Assembly (NCBI RefSeq): GCF_001679785.1
Contig: NZ_CP016292.1
Coordinates: 62,001 to 126,000, forward strand
Reading direction: 5' to 3'
Source of the DNA: Rhizobium leguminosarum
Lineage (GTDB): Bacteria; Pseudomonadota; Alphaproteobacteria; Rhizobiales; Rhizobiaceae
DNA: 64,000 nucleotides
Below the pieces are notes generated by a model. The model was not told the origin of the DNA, ran no database searches, and saw only the letters and a program-made list of their open reading frames with translations. This document shows positions 55,713 to 64,000 of the stretch, in pieces. The translations under genes and the position numbers were made by a program. Positions within the stretch are counted from its first letter, which is position 1. Every line of letters begins with the position of its first letter.

Positions 55713-56498
55713 TGTCGTATTCCTTTTCGCTGTTTCGGGCCGCTCCATTGCGGCCTCGATGGCAGTCGCAAAGGCCGGGGACGATCGGACCGCACCCGTA
55801 GGGCCGAAACATCGTGAAGGGCGGCGTGGAGAGACTTTCTTGTTTCGCGAGGAATGACGGCGACCTGGGGTCCCCACTCGACCTGTCGAGTGGGGTGGGT
55901 TCCGGCAGGGGATGAAAGTTTCGGAGCGCCGTTGCGGGAGTACGAGCGAGGCGTAGCCGCTCTCCGGCCAGACATGCCTCATCGAGCCCGCGAATGGAGC
56001 CCGTCGTCAAGGGAAAGGGACATGGCAATGGCGGCCCGCACCGGGAAATCCCGGCGAACCGCACCAGCTGGTCAGCAATCAATCCGTATGCGGGCCACCC
56101 GGCGCCTTGCTCAAATGCGGCAGGCGTAAAAGGAAACGGTCGGGCTGGCAACGGGAACCGCTGGCGCGGGGCGACCAACTTTAGGCGGGTGCGAAAAACC
56201 CCGCCTAACTCTCCTCCACTCTTGCCGAAGCCGGCATCGACAAGAACCTCGGCAGGCATCGATGGAGCTGCGAGCGCGTAGGAAGACCGTCGGCCGCAAA
56301 TCCCGAACGATTCGGTTTTTGTCCTCGTCACCATAGCGCTCGGCAACGCGCATCGATGTCGCTGGTGGACCTTAGAATTATACAACCTTTAACCGTAAAA
56401 TCTGCTATTAAATCCTAGGGTAGTTTTCAATTCATTGGTCTGATAATTTTCGTTGGTCCGCCTTACCAATCCAACAAGGCGCAACAGTGGAGATCGTC
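55713..56498. other. 786-bp leader/intergenic region
   Basis: The first part belongs to the 711-bp repeat and includes a 10-bp-arm hairpin CCCCACTCGA-cctg-TCGAGTGGGG (55871-55894). No ribosome site and gene pair is convincing. The AT-rich part near 56370-56440 is a likely promoter for the 110-aa gene that follows. Confidence 0.45.
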
Positions 56499-56831
56499 AT
56501 GACCGATAATTCCAAGACTCCTCCCGCCAAGAAGACAATCCAAGACCCCCCCGAATACGCAGCTGTCAATAAGTTGAAGGGCCACGAGGACCAAGCCGGC
56601 TATCAACACAACGGGCAGTCCGCCGTAACGCCCAGCGAAGCCGCTCCTTCCAACTGGTCTGGCAGGGGAAAGCCTCCCGAGCCAGTACCTCAAGATCTTC
56701 GGGGCCAGCTTAAATGGAATGAGCAGCGTCCCGGCGAGACCGATGATTGGTTGGGCGGGCCGCAAAACGGAGCCGAAGCGCCTGGCTCCAAGGAGAGTGG
56801 TCCGACAGGCTCGGGGAAAGCGCGGGGCTAA
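56499..56831 (+). CDS. Hypothetical 110-aa hydrophilic protein
   Basis: A 110-aa protein rich in Pro, Gly, Ser, Lys and Asn, probably disordered (MTDNSKTPPAKKTIQ...). GGAG lies 8 bases before ATG 56499. No family recognised; weakly supported as a gene by composition only. Confidence 0.45.
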   Translation: MTDNSKTPPAKKTIQDPPEYAAVNKLKGHEDQAGYQHNGQSAVTPSEAAPSNWSGRGKPPEPVPQDLRGQLKWNEQRPGETDDWLGGPQNGAEAPGSKESGPTGSGKARG

Positions 56832-57160
56832 CGGGCAAGAAACCCCCAAACCGGCGAACGAATTGCAAGAAACCCCCAAACGGGAGAGTAGCAGCCGATA
56901 CTGCTGCGACTTCGCGGTGTCCGACGCGGGCGCCGGTGCGAGCGCGGTTACAGGCATCGATTATTCTCACGTCAACTGGGATTGACGGATCGGGGCTGGG
57001 TTAGTCCCCGATCCGTAGCACCATTGTTCCCCCGAGAACGTGGTAAGTCGATGCGGCCCGGTCTTTGCGGCATGCCCGCCCGCAAGTTATCAACTTGACG
57101 GATCGTCGGGTGAAGGCCCCGGATCAAACTAGCAAGATCATCGGCATATCGGGCAATTGA
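56832..57160. other. 329-bp stretch, no gene seen
   Basis: Contains a twice-occurring short phrase (GCAAGAAACCCCCAAAC near 56835 and 56866) but no convincing gene or other signal. Confidence 0.35.
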
Positions 57161-57553
57161 TTATCCAAGGGCACCGATCGGGCTATGGCGCACCGCCCTG
57201 GCAGTCACCCAGAACTGATCATATGCATCAATCTTGAGCTGAGCAGATTCTCCGTCCACCCGCACTATCGAGGCGGGAGACCGGTCTGCCAGAGCGTTTA
57301 GAGACTGAGTAACCGTGTAGACGGTCTTTTCATCACCGACGATGAGGCGATCATGCAGTGATTTTGGTGCCGCCAACCGCGCATGTGCGGGCCGTTTGGA
57401 ACCGTACTGTTGTCGGAACCGTGCAAGAGCTGGTTCGAACGTCGGCTTTACGGACTTCTCGTCAGTCAACAGTTCTATCTCGATTCCCTCATTCGCAAGG
57501 ATAGCGAAGTCAGTCAGCGCCCTTGAATCCATATATGGATCAACGATTCTCAC
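57161..57553 (-). pseudogene. Truncated phospholipase D-like fragment
   Basis: 130 aa that look like the C-terminal part of a PLD-type protein: VRIVDPYMDSRALTDFAIL then SLHDRLIVGDEKTVYTVTQSLN, with the H-D-R of an HKD-like half motif. The frame extends only about 14 codons upstream of GTG 57553 before a stop, far short of a complete protein, so it is probably a decayed piece. Confidence 0.55.
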
Positions 57554-57687
57554 TCGCTGCGTTGCCTGAACGAGAACACGGCCTTGCCGATCTCACGGTG
57601 ATCGACGTTCGCAGGTGTAAAATAACGACACCTTTCCACAAGACATACGCTCCATCGCCAGCGGGCAACAACCCGACCAACTTCCCT

Positions 57688-57927
57688 CTACGACGAAGGT
57701 TCCTCACGCTTGTTTTCAGCCATCCTGAGGTCCAGTGCCTGTCGCAACTGGCACGCTGACAGGTCTATGTTCGCACTCAAAAGATCAACCGCGGCAGCGT
57801 ATGCGGCTTGCGCGCAATCCCCATCTGCGTCGATGGCATTCGCGCCGCACCAGTCGGCTATGACCTTCGCGAGCATCTCTATGTGCCGCTCGGAGAGTTC
57901 CGGAAGATTTAGGAGGTTTAGAGACAT
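57688..57927 (-). CDS. Small 79-aa helical protein
   Basis: A 79-aa protein (MSLNLLNLPELSERHIEMLAKVIADWC...AAVDLLSANIDLSACQLRQAL). Its layout resembles, weakly, the small paralogs at 21875 and 59227 (a W in the first helix, then AA-x-x-L-h and a final h-x-x-A-L). Function unknown. Confidence 0.5.
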   Translation of the reverse strand: MSLNLLNLPELSERHIEMLAKVIADWCGANAIDADGDCAQAAYAAAVDLLSANIDLSACQLRQALDLRMAENKREEPSS

Positions 57928-58073
57928 TTTCGTGGCTCCGCCTAAGGCAGGAGCACGTCTGATCTCCCGATCGGCCTCGCCCTGCTAAGATCGCCGAATG
58001 AAGTATTTTACGCTCCATACGGGGCGATGGTATGACGGTCCGCAAGGGCCGAGTTCTACGGATAGTGGTTGAT

Positions 58074-58391
58074 ATGCCTACCTTGTTCATTATCGTTTTT
58101 GTTTTGCCGTACATCGTCGGTTTCCTCGCGCTTGCGTTCTGGCGACAGGGGTGGACGCTTACGGCGGCAACCGTCGCAATGATTGTTGTCTATTTCTTCT
58201 CCATAGGATCAGGGGATGGCCCTGGCGCGTTCGCGGCGGATGCCCTTCCAGTTGTCCTCGCGGTTGGAATTGCAGCCGGGCTAGTAACCAGCGTCATTGC
58301 CATGACGTCGAACTATCAACCGGCCTACATTGTGGCAGTAATGTTCCCTCTCGGATATATAGCTGGTCATATCGTAATCAGGTACTTCTGA
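58074..58391 (+). CDS. Small multi-pass membrane protein
   Basis: A 105-aa protein with about four hydrophobic segments and few charges (PTLFIIVFVLPYIVGFLALAF, LTAATVAMIVVYFFSIG, LPVVLAVGIAAGLVTSVIAM, YIVAVMFPLGYIAGHIVI). ATG 58074 removes a charged leader that could be used from 58032. No family recognised. Confidence 0.5.
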   Translation: MPTLFIIVFVLPYIVGFLALAFWRQGWTLTAATVAMIVVYFFSIGSGDGPGAFAADALPVVLAVGIAAGLVTSVIAMTSNYQPAYIVAVMFPLGYIAGHIVIRYF

Positions 58392-58929
58392 ACCTTCAGC
58401 GCTATCGCTACTGTCTGGAAAGGCCACGTGGGAGCGGAACATCGCGCCATTCGGGGTTAGCCCGCACGAGCGTTGGCCCTATGCCCGTTACCGCCGTGCA
58501 GGGCGTTCGACAATACCTTCCAGTTCTAGTAAGGCCCCATCGCCAATGCTTCGGTCTCGCCGGTGGGCCCTCGGGGTGGGTTCGGACGAACGTACATCAT
58601 TTATTACTTCGCACCTGCGGTAATTGTCATACGATTCAAAGTGCTAAATAATAACAAAAATCAGTTGCTTACTCAAAGTTTCTCGACTACGTTTTTTTAC
58701 AAGAAGAGTTCCGAAATATCCGCCCTTGCCGGCGATACTCAGCGGTCGTTTGACCTCGCGTGAGGAGGATGATGACGTTGTTTGTCCGACTTCGTTTCTT
58801 CGGGATGCAGCGATTGCGTGATCTCGTCTCGATCCGATACCGACCTGCGACGACAAGCTGACGCGTCGTAAACCCTTTGTTCCACTATTCTAAGATGGTG
58901 CCCCCCGTGTGGCGCGCCCGAGGTTTGTT
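58392..58929. other. 538-bp stretch, no gene seen
   Basis: No frame with a ribosome site or known sequence. AT-rich near 58640-58700. Nothing further seen. Confidence 0.35.
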
Positions 58930-59124
58930 ATGCAAAAGCAAGCTGTCGTATTTAACGGGCAGGAAGTCGGGATCGCCGTCCCTGTCGAAAACCGCCTCAA
59001 ATTCATCGCTGTCCGTTTCAATGTCATCGACCTGGATAACAGGCTCTTCGACACAGTTATCGAAATCCGGAGGGCGATTACAGAGCATCTGGCCTCCAGC
59101 GGTCGTGCGATCATCTCGCACTGA
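58930..59124 (+). CDS. Hypothetical 64-aa protein
   Basis: A 64-aa protein (MQKQAVVFNGQEVGIAVPVENRLKFIAVRFNVIDLDNRLF...). GAGG lies 7 bases before ATG 58930. Beta-rich opening, then helical. I believe similar small plasmid proteins exist but cannot name a family. Confidence 0.5.
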   Translation: MQKQAVVFNGQEVGIAVPVENRLKFIAVRFNVIDLDNRLFDTVIEIRRAITEHLASSGRAIISH

Positions 59125-59226
59125 ATGGCAGGAGATATTCTTCAACGTTACGGCACAACTGGGATTGCAGGCTCACTTATGAAACCCTGCAAAGCTGCCG
59201 CGTTTCAACTTGTGGGGAGATGAGAA

Positions 59227-59451
59227 ATGTTAGTCACGAGCGTCCAAGAAACTGAATGGGCCGTGCTCTCGCTGTCCGTTCAATCTTGGTTTAGGCACTA
59301 CAAGGCCAAACCGGACGACAAGACATCGGAAATAATCTGCAGCGCGGCAATCGACCTTTTCAATCGCGGCCATCGTACCCAGGAGGAACTCACCAGTATA
59401 TTAATCGCGCGGTTTCCCCTGATCGCGCCTGCGCCCGCTGCCCTCCATTAA
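59227..59451 (+). CDS. Small 74-aa protein, paralog of the 21875 gene
   Basis: A 74-aa helical protein; SAAIDLFNRGHRTQEELTSI matches ARAVINLFREGHDTHESLTA of the gene at 21875-22117. A GGGGAGATGAGAA ribosome region lies before ATG 59227. Function unknown. Confidence 0.6.
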   Translation: MLVTSVQETEWAVLSLSVQSWFRHYKAKPDDKTSEIICSAAIDLFNRGHRTQEELTSILIARFPLIAPAPAALH

Positions 59452-59710
59452 TCGATCCGCCGCACTGGGAACATCTCGAATCCCACCGCACACGAAATCC
59501 GATACGAGGCAGCGAGGAAGCCTAATAGGGACAGGATGTCGCTTCTCCGATTGGGGGGTTACGTCACGCACCTTGTTCGTATTTCGGCGGTCGCCTCAGC
59601 TTTTGACCGAGACGACCTGGGGATAATCGCATCGAATGGCATCGGGCATGGAAGAACGTGTTCCCGATCGAATGACAGGAAGTTCGTCTGGTCGCAATGG
59701 ATGGCGAGTT

Positions 59711-59872
59711 TCACATTGCCGACCTAAAAAGGAAAACGGTAACGTAGCCGAGCTTCAACACTCGGCGATCACTACCCAGTGCCATTCCGTTGATGCCGTA
59801 ATCTGCCGCATTCGTCGCGGCAGCTCCGCCAAGGAGTAGCGCGGAAATGGCAATGACTAGATTGGTTTTCAT
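59711..59872 (-). CDS. Short exported-protein remnant, 53 aa
   Basis: The frame starts MKTNLVIAISALLLGGAAATNA and has the n-h-c pattern of a cleavable signal peptide (cut after NA-A). Only about 30 residues follow before a stop, so it may be the remains of a longer periplasmic protein. GGGGAT precedes the ATG at 59872. Confidence 0.4.
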   Translation of the reverse strand: MKTNLVIAISALLLGGAAATNAADYGINGMALGSDRRVLKLGYVTVFLFRSAM

Positions 59873-60085
59873 GATATCCCCGATGTGCCCGTTGAGGCGA
59901 AATCAGTCGCGTCGGAGGCGCGCCCGAACAGCGAGTCGAACCGCTCGGCACTTGAAGGATTAGGTACTGGAGTACCGGACGCGCCGCAATGTGTTTGTTG
60001 CGGGTACCATCAGAACACCGCTCTGATGCCCTTTGTCAATGCTTTGGGCACGAGGAAGCCACCTCCCTCCCGTGTGCCACCAATT

Positions 60086-60121
60086 AAAAGCCGGACCAGG
60101 CTCGAAGCCTGATCCGGCTTT
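60086..60121 (-). terminator. Terminator hairpin after DUF736 copy B
   Basis: Identical to 55315-55350. Confidence 0.65.
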
Positions 60122-60171
60122 AGATACTTGCCGAAGGGAAGACCCCGCCCTTTCGGGCGGGGCCGGAGTTC

Positions 60172-60483
60172 TTAGTCCCGGTTCGGCCGGGACCAGATCA
60201 GCTGGTAGCCGTCTTCGCCTTCGACCTCGGAGAGCGTTGCGTAGATGGGAGCCGGGAAGCTCGGGTCGTCGAGCTTGACCGAGAGATAGTCGCGGTCGGT
60301 CTGTTCCGAGCGCTTCTGCCAGGCGGCGCCGAGTTCAACGGCTCCCGCGAAGATGCGGAACTGCGGGCCCTTATCGGAGGGATTTTCGATGCGGGCGATG
60401 CGGGCCTTGACGTTGAGGGCGAGGGTGCGGATCGAGCCGGTGAAGCCGTTTTCGGTAGAGGTGAAGGTGCCGATGGTAGCCAT
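60172..60483 (-). CDS. DUF736-family protein, copy B
   Basis: Identical to the 103-aa protein at 55401-55712. The upstream neighbourhood is the shared repeat, so both copies should be expressed alike. This copy lies closer to ardC, the usual company of DUF736, so it is the likelier parent. Confidence 0.88.
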   Translation of the reverse strand: MATIGTFTSTENGFTGSIRTLALNVKARIARIENPSDKGPQFRIFAGAVELGAAWQKRSEQTDRDYLSVKLDDPSFPAPIYATLSEVEGEDGYQLIWSRPNRD

Positions 60484-60967
60484 TGTCGTATTCCTTTTCG
60501 CTGTTTCGGGCCGCTCCATTGCGGCCTCGATGGCAGTCGCAAAGGCCGGGGACGATCGGACCGCACCCGTAGGGCCGAAACATCGTGAAGGGCGGCGTGG
60601 AGAGACTTTCTTGTTTCGCGAGGAATGACGGCGACCTGGGGTCCCCACTCGACCTGTCGAGTGGGGTGGGTTCCGGCAGGGGATGAAAGTTTCGGAGCGC
60701 CGTTGCGGGAGTACGAGCGAGGCGTAGCCGCTCTCCGGCCAGACATGCCTCATCGAGCCCGCGAATGGAGCCTGTCGTCAAGGGAAAGGGATATGGCAAT
60801 GGCGGGCCCGCACCGGGGAATCGAGGTGAACTGCCACAGCTGGTCAGCAATCTGACATAGCTACGACAACGATATGCACATTCTTCGCATGACGTCCGAT
60901 CAAGGTCCGCTTGCGAGACGAACTTGCCGCGATAGAGTTGCCCCGCGAATCATCGCCTGGAGGATTT

Positions 60968-61141
60968 ATGGCAAAGCAGACGAAACCGTTTATCGTCGAA
61001 ATCAAGCAGTCCCGGAAGCTGAAGCCTTCCGCTCCTAAGCCGTCGATCTGGGGAAGGTTAGACTTGAGCACTACGGAAGATCTGGCTCCCGCTGACCCGT
61101 TGACAGAGCCGGCCAGCACCGAGAGCGGCGACCGACCGTAA
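60968..61141 (+). CDS. Small 57-aa plasmid protein
   Basis: A 57-aa basic then acidic protein (MAKQTKPFIVEIKQSRKLKPS...KPSIWG). TGGAGGATTT before ATG 60968 is a strong ribosome site. I recall similar small proteins on rhizobial plasmids. Function unknown. Confidence 0.6.
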   Translation: MAKQTKPFIVEIKQSRKLKPSAPKPSIWGRLDLSTTEDLAPADPLTEPASTESGDRP

Positions 61142-61164
61142 GCCTACCTGAAGCGTTCAAGCAC

Positions 61165-62091
61165 TCAAGCAGCGTCCCGAAAGTTGGCCGCCTCCGGCTG
61201 TAGCCCGTGAAGGAAGACCGTTGCGCGCTGCGCATGGGCAGCCGCCTGGAAGATCGCCCGCTTGTCGTCGGCCAGCACCTTCAACCAGGACTGAAGGTAC
61301 GACGCGTGATCAGGCCGCGGCTCGAGTTCAGGGGCTATCCCGAGGTCCGCGCAAAGGAAACAACTGCCAAGCTCGGCAATCAGCTCTTCGCGGGCACGTT
61401 CGCTCCTGTCTTTGGCATAACGTGACAGGTCTCGGCCGACGCGGTTCTCGGCGGCAGTCCAGTGCGTCGCCTCGTGGCTGAGCGTAGCATAATAGCTCGC
61501 CGCATCCTTAAACGTCTCGAAGGGCGGCATCTGGATGAGATCAGGACCTGGCGCATAGAATGCCTGATTGCCACCATGGAGGATCACCGCGCCGGTATTC
61601 CGGAAGAACCGGTCCGCCTGCTCGATACGCTCAACATGGTCCTGGGCTGGCGCCGGCCGGTAATAATAGTGGTCGGGCAGACCATCGATCTGTTCGACGT
61701 TGAACACGGAATAGGCCTTCAGGAAGGGAATTTCCCGATCGACCTCACCACCTTTTCCGTCCGCTTCGGATTTGGTGAACCGGCTCGCGAACACGATCGT
61801 CGATCCGGTCTCGCCCTTTCGAACGGCGGCCTCGAGTTCCAACGCCTGCTTGAACGTCATCCACATCGACGAAGCAAAGCCACGCGACATCTGCTCTGAC
61901 CAGAGCAGGAGAACGTTCATGCCCGAATAGGGCTGGCCGTTGTGGCGGAGCGGGCGGGTGATCCGGCCATCCGTATTCGCCGCATTCCAGGGCTTCATCC
62001 AGGGGCGGACCCCGCTTGCGAGGTCCTCGAGGATCCGATCGGTAACGCGGGAATAGATGTCGGTGCGCTGGCTTTCGACCTTCTTGCTCAT
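61165..62091 (-). CDS. ardC: ArdC-family antirestriction protein
   Basis: A 308-aa ArdC protein: N-terminal ssDNA-binding domain (IYSRVTDRILEDLASGVRPWMKPW then NGQPYSGMNVLLLW) and a zincin metallopeptidase domain with the HExxH-like LSHEATHWT and later EELIAELGSCF (third ligand Glu). ArdC protects entering single-stranded plasmid DNA from host restriction. It is followed in the same direction by small genes on its left. Confidence 0.92.
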   Translation of the reverse strand: MSKKVESQRTDIYSRVTDRILEDLASGVRPWMKPWNAANTDGRITRPLRHNGQPYSGMNVLLLWSEQMSRGFASSMWMTFKQALELEAAVRKGETGSTIVFASRFTKSEADGKGGEVDREIPFLKAYSVFNVEQIDGLPDHYYYRPAPAQDHVERIEQADRFFRNTGAVILHGGNQAFYAPGPDLIQMPPFETFKDAASYYATLSHEATHWTAAENRVGRDLSRYAKDRSERAREELIAELGSCFLCADLGIAPELEPRPDHASYLQSWLKVLADDKRAIFQAAAHAQRATVFLHGLQPEAANFRDAA

Positions 62092-62378
62092 TTCTCATCT
62101 CCGCTATTCGGAGCCGCGCCAATCGCGGCCCCGTCGCGCAGGCCAAGGTCAGGAGCCATGAGCCGACGGCTTGCACCGGAACGGCCGAAACGAAGTGGAG
62201 GACGGCGAAGCCGTTGCCTGACGTGGGCGGCTCCTGCAGGTCCGACGCACGAGACGGGCCGCAACGGCCCGATCAAATTCCTATTTCCGCTTTCCCTCCA
62301 TCGAGAGCCGGCATGAAAAAAGGCCGCCCCAAAGAGACGGCCTCTAACGATAAGGGGGGCGGGCCCCGCCGCATGGTG

Positions 62379-62963
62379 TCAGTCGAAAGCGGACATCTGG
62401 GCCGCGGCCGCCTTGCGATCCACAGAATGTCCGGGGTTTTCGACTGGGCGATCGAACGGCTTCCAGCTCTCACCGACGATATGCTTGTAGGCGGCGACGG
62501 CACCTTCGGCTGCCATCCGTAACGCGTGAGCCTGGATGCCCATGTCGGCGGCGAATTCCCGCTTGCGGTGGGCGGCGCTATCGTAGCCGACGGGACCGTC
62601 GAGGTCTTCGTCGCGGGCATCGTTTGCCGCCTTGGCCGTGGCATCGCGTGCCTGGGTGACGGCATTGCTGTAGAATTGGCCGGCGCCGTGGGCGGAGCCG
62701 ACATAGGCGCCGACGATGCGCTGCAGGTGGATCTGCATGGCCCGGTCACCGAGGCCTTCGCTGAGAGCATCCGCGGTCTCGGTGATGAGCCGTTCGTGGA
62801 GGTCGCGGATCCCCTCGCTGTCGATGACGGCGGTCCCGAAGCTTTCGGCGATCTTGATCGCCTGGGCGCTGTCTGGGCAGGTGAGGCGGACCATTTCGAC
62901 GGTGGCGCCCTTGCGGAGCTGGACGACCCGGGCGGTCTGGCGAGTGGTTACGGGCTTGGCCAT
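62379..62963 (-). CDS. Conserved 194-aa plasmid protein next to ardC
   Basis: A 194-aa mostly helical protein without membrane segments (MAKPVTTRQTARVVQLRKGATVEMVRLTC..., later HERLITETADALSEGLGDRAMQIHLQRIVGAYV). I recall similar genes beside ardC in rhizobia but no function. Good AAGGAAGAGA site before the ATG 62963. Confidence 0.7.
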   Translation of the reverse strand: MAKPVTTRQTARVVQLRKGATVEMVRLTCPDSAQAIKIAESFGTAVIDSEGIRDLHERLITETADALSEGLGDRAMQIHLQRIVGAYVGSAHGAGQFYSNAVTQARDATAKAANDARDEDLDGPVGYDSAAHRKREFAADMGIQAHALRMAAEGAVAAYKHIVGESWKPFDRPVENPGHSVDRKAAAAQMSAFD

Positions 62964-63448
62964 GTCTCTTCCTTTCGAGCCGAAGTGGTTCCGGCCCCGT
63001 GCCGGCTTGCCCTTCGGTGCGGTCGACCCGAACCGGCGGAAGACGGGCGCTTCAAGGTCCGGGCGTGCCAGGCCAAGCGGAGCCGATCTGCGAGCCAGCA
63101 GGGCAACCGCCCTGCGAGGCCGAGCGGAACTGCTCCGCGCAGGACGGCGGGTTCCGGCCGCCCCGCGGCGCGATAGCGGCCTTGAAGTGGACGGCCGCTG
63201 GCTCAGACCGCAGCAAAACCGAAGGACAAACCGTCACGGTGCCATCACCGGACACGACAAGGATATGGCTCCAGCCCGTTCTACTCCTCGCTTTTGCCGA
63301 TGCCCACATGCGAGACCGCTGCGTTCCCGTCGGACTGGCTCCGCAATACTGCCTTCGGCAACCGGTAGGATTGAAGCCATGTGGGACCATGGGTGTTACG
63401 GAGACCGCGCAAGATCCCGCCATCGTCATAAGGCGGTCCACCCCCCAT
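62964..63448. other. 485-bp stretch, no gene seen
   Basis: GC-rich, with overlapping frames on both strands that read as non-coding shadow. No signal noted beyond the ribosome site of the 194-aa gene at its left edge. Confidence 0.35.
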
Positions 63449-63733
63449 CTAGACATCGCTGAGGATGCTCTTCCAGCGTCGTCCATGCCTGGCGGCATAC
63501 GCTTGTAGTGCAGCTTCCTGATCGTCGCTCGGGGCTGGCCATTGCTGGCGCCTGTGTTTGGCAGCACGCAATTCGGTCCCGTTGCGCTCTGCGATCATGC
63601 GCTTGAGCTCGGCCACGCCCGCGTCAAGGCATGCTTTCCCTTCGAGATGATGAAACCGCAGCCAGAACGCAGTTCGCTCAGCATTGGAAGATCCGATCCC
63701 GGCGTTCCGCTCGAGGTCACCTATTGTTGCCAT
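63449..63733 (-). CDS. Hypothetical 94-aa protein
   Basis: A 94-aa basic helical protein (MATIGDLERNAGIGSSNAERTAFWLRFHHLEGKACLDAG...). The gap of about 19 bp to the next gene on its right suggests one operon. Function unknown. Confidence 0.55.
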   Translation of the reverse strand: MATIGDLERNAGIGSSNAERTAFWLRFHHLEGKACLDAGVAELKRMIAERNGTELRAAKHRRQQWPAPSDDQEAALQAYAARHGRRWKSILSDV

Positions 63734-63752
63734 GTCATCAGCCCTCCGGACT

Positions 63753-63971
63753 CTAGTGTGGGCCGGCAGAAGATAAACGGTCGCGTAGCGCTGCGATCGC
63801 AGCGTCCTGTCGAGCCAGCTTTCTTGATAGGGCTTCGGCCTCTGGCTGACGCTCTGCTGTGAGGCCGGCTAGGTTGGCGCGATAGCGCTCGAGCAGGGTG
63901 CGGCCATCGGGCGCCTTTCCGCGATGGTAGCCAGTCTGGCGCCTCGCAAGCTTCGGCAGGATTGCCGTCAT
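63753..63971 (-). CDS. Hypothetical 72-aa protein, possibly longer upstream
   Basis: A 72-aa helical protein (MTAILPKLARRQTGYHRGKAPDGRTLLERYRANL...). It begins 30 bases from the window edge, so its true start may lie outside. It precedes the 94-aa gene in the same direction. Function unknown. Confidence 0.45.
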   Translation of the reverse strand: MTAILPKLARRQTGYHRGKAPDGRTLLERYRANLAGLTAERQPEAEALSRKLARQDAAIAALRDRLSSAGPH

Positions 63972-64000
63972 CCGGCGGGTGATCTGCCTGTCAATGAGTT

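Larger units (their letters stand above)
55291..56001. repeat. 711-bp exact direct repeat, copy A
   Basis: By eye every base matches 60062-60772 (offset 4771); the first difference is at 56002. It carries a whole DUF736 gene with its upstream region and a terminator hairpin, and ends inside non-coding sequence. Beyond 56001 similarity fades over about 80 bp. The repeats enclose a block of small unknown genes. Confidence 0.9.
60062..60772. repeat. 711-bp exact direct repeat, copy B
   Basis: Same orientation and sequence as 55291-56001. It starts at CCTCCCTCCC with no similarity just upstream. The second copy differs from the first only beyond its right end (60773 is T where copy A has C). Confidence 0.9.

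Noticed and set aside
55427..55975. Long minus-strand frame overlapping DUF736 and its leader
   Set aside because: It lies in another frame over the known DUF736 gene and its composition is that of an antisense shadow.
58885..59145. Minus-strand 86-aa frame opposite the 64-aa gene
   Set aside because: The plus-strand gene has a ribosome site and a more protein-like sequence; the opposing frame is not excluded but less likely.
1..64000. tRNA, rRNA, riboswitch or CRISPR arrays
   Set aside because: No cloverleaf, conserved rRNA segment, riboswitch core or regularly spaced repeat array was noticed on either strand.

Overview
The window looks like part of a large self-transmissible plasmid from an alphaproteobacterium of the Rhizobium/Agrobacterium/Sinorhizobium group. 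The evidence is a complete repABC replication/partition operon with its antisense RNA, a Ti-plasmid-type conjugation set (trbBCDEJKLFGHI, traAFBH, traCDG, an oriT), TraR/TraM quorum-sensing genes, and several small proteins typical of rhizobial plasmids (DUF736, DUF1403, DUF1612 remnant, ArdC).

Layout. 0-13 kb is a defence/toxin island. It holds a minus-strand operon of unknown type (protein kinase, compact UvrD-like helicase, unknown 460-aa protein), then a Hachiman system whose hamA is split by a 1002-bp IS481-family element with a perfect 6-bp target duplication. After these come a lone 160-aa unknown gene, a two-gene operon (NdpA-like protein plus RelA/SpoT-domain alarmone synthetase), and a DarT/NADAR toxin-antitoxin pair. 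13-22 kb holds a decayed DUF1612 gene, a tniA-tniB-tniQ transposition operon, a coupled DUF1403-scpB pair, and two tandem tyrosine recombinases, each preceded by a dif-like site. 22-27.5 kb has serA and repCBA. 27.5-38.6 kb is the trb mating-channel operon, with trbF split by a 1241-bp IS3-family element. 38.6-52.3 kb has traM, traR, rcgA/rcgR-like genes, a possible ADP-ribosyltransferase-like toxin pair, traHBFA, oriT and traCDG. 52-64 kb is a patchwork of small plasmid genes, with a 711-bp exact direct repeat that duplicates a DUF736 gene, a frameshifted nuclease, ardC and short unknown genes.

How it works together. TraR-box-like palindromes stand before trbB and before traC, and a weaker one before traM, so transfer was probably quorum-controlled as in Ti plasmids. 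The AHL synthase gene traI, normally between repA and trbB, is absent. The TraR homologue also lacks three AHL-pocket residues of Ti TraR (Y53, Y61, D70), so its control has probably changed. Two insertions, in trbF and hamA, each leave a frame that rejoins perfectly when the IS and one target copy are removed. The transfer channel and the Hachiman nuclease are therefore probably inactive in this copy, and were lost recently.

All family calls are from reading motifs and from memory of the families; no searches were run.
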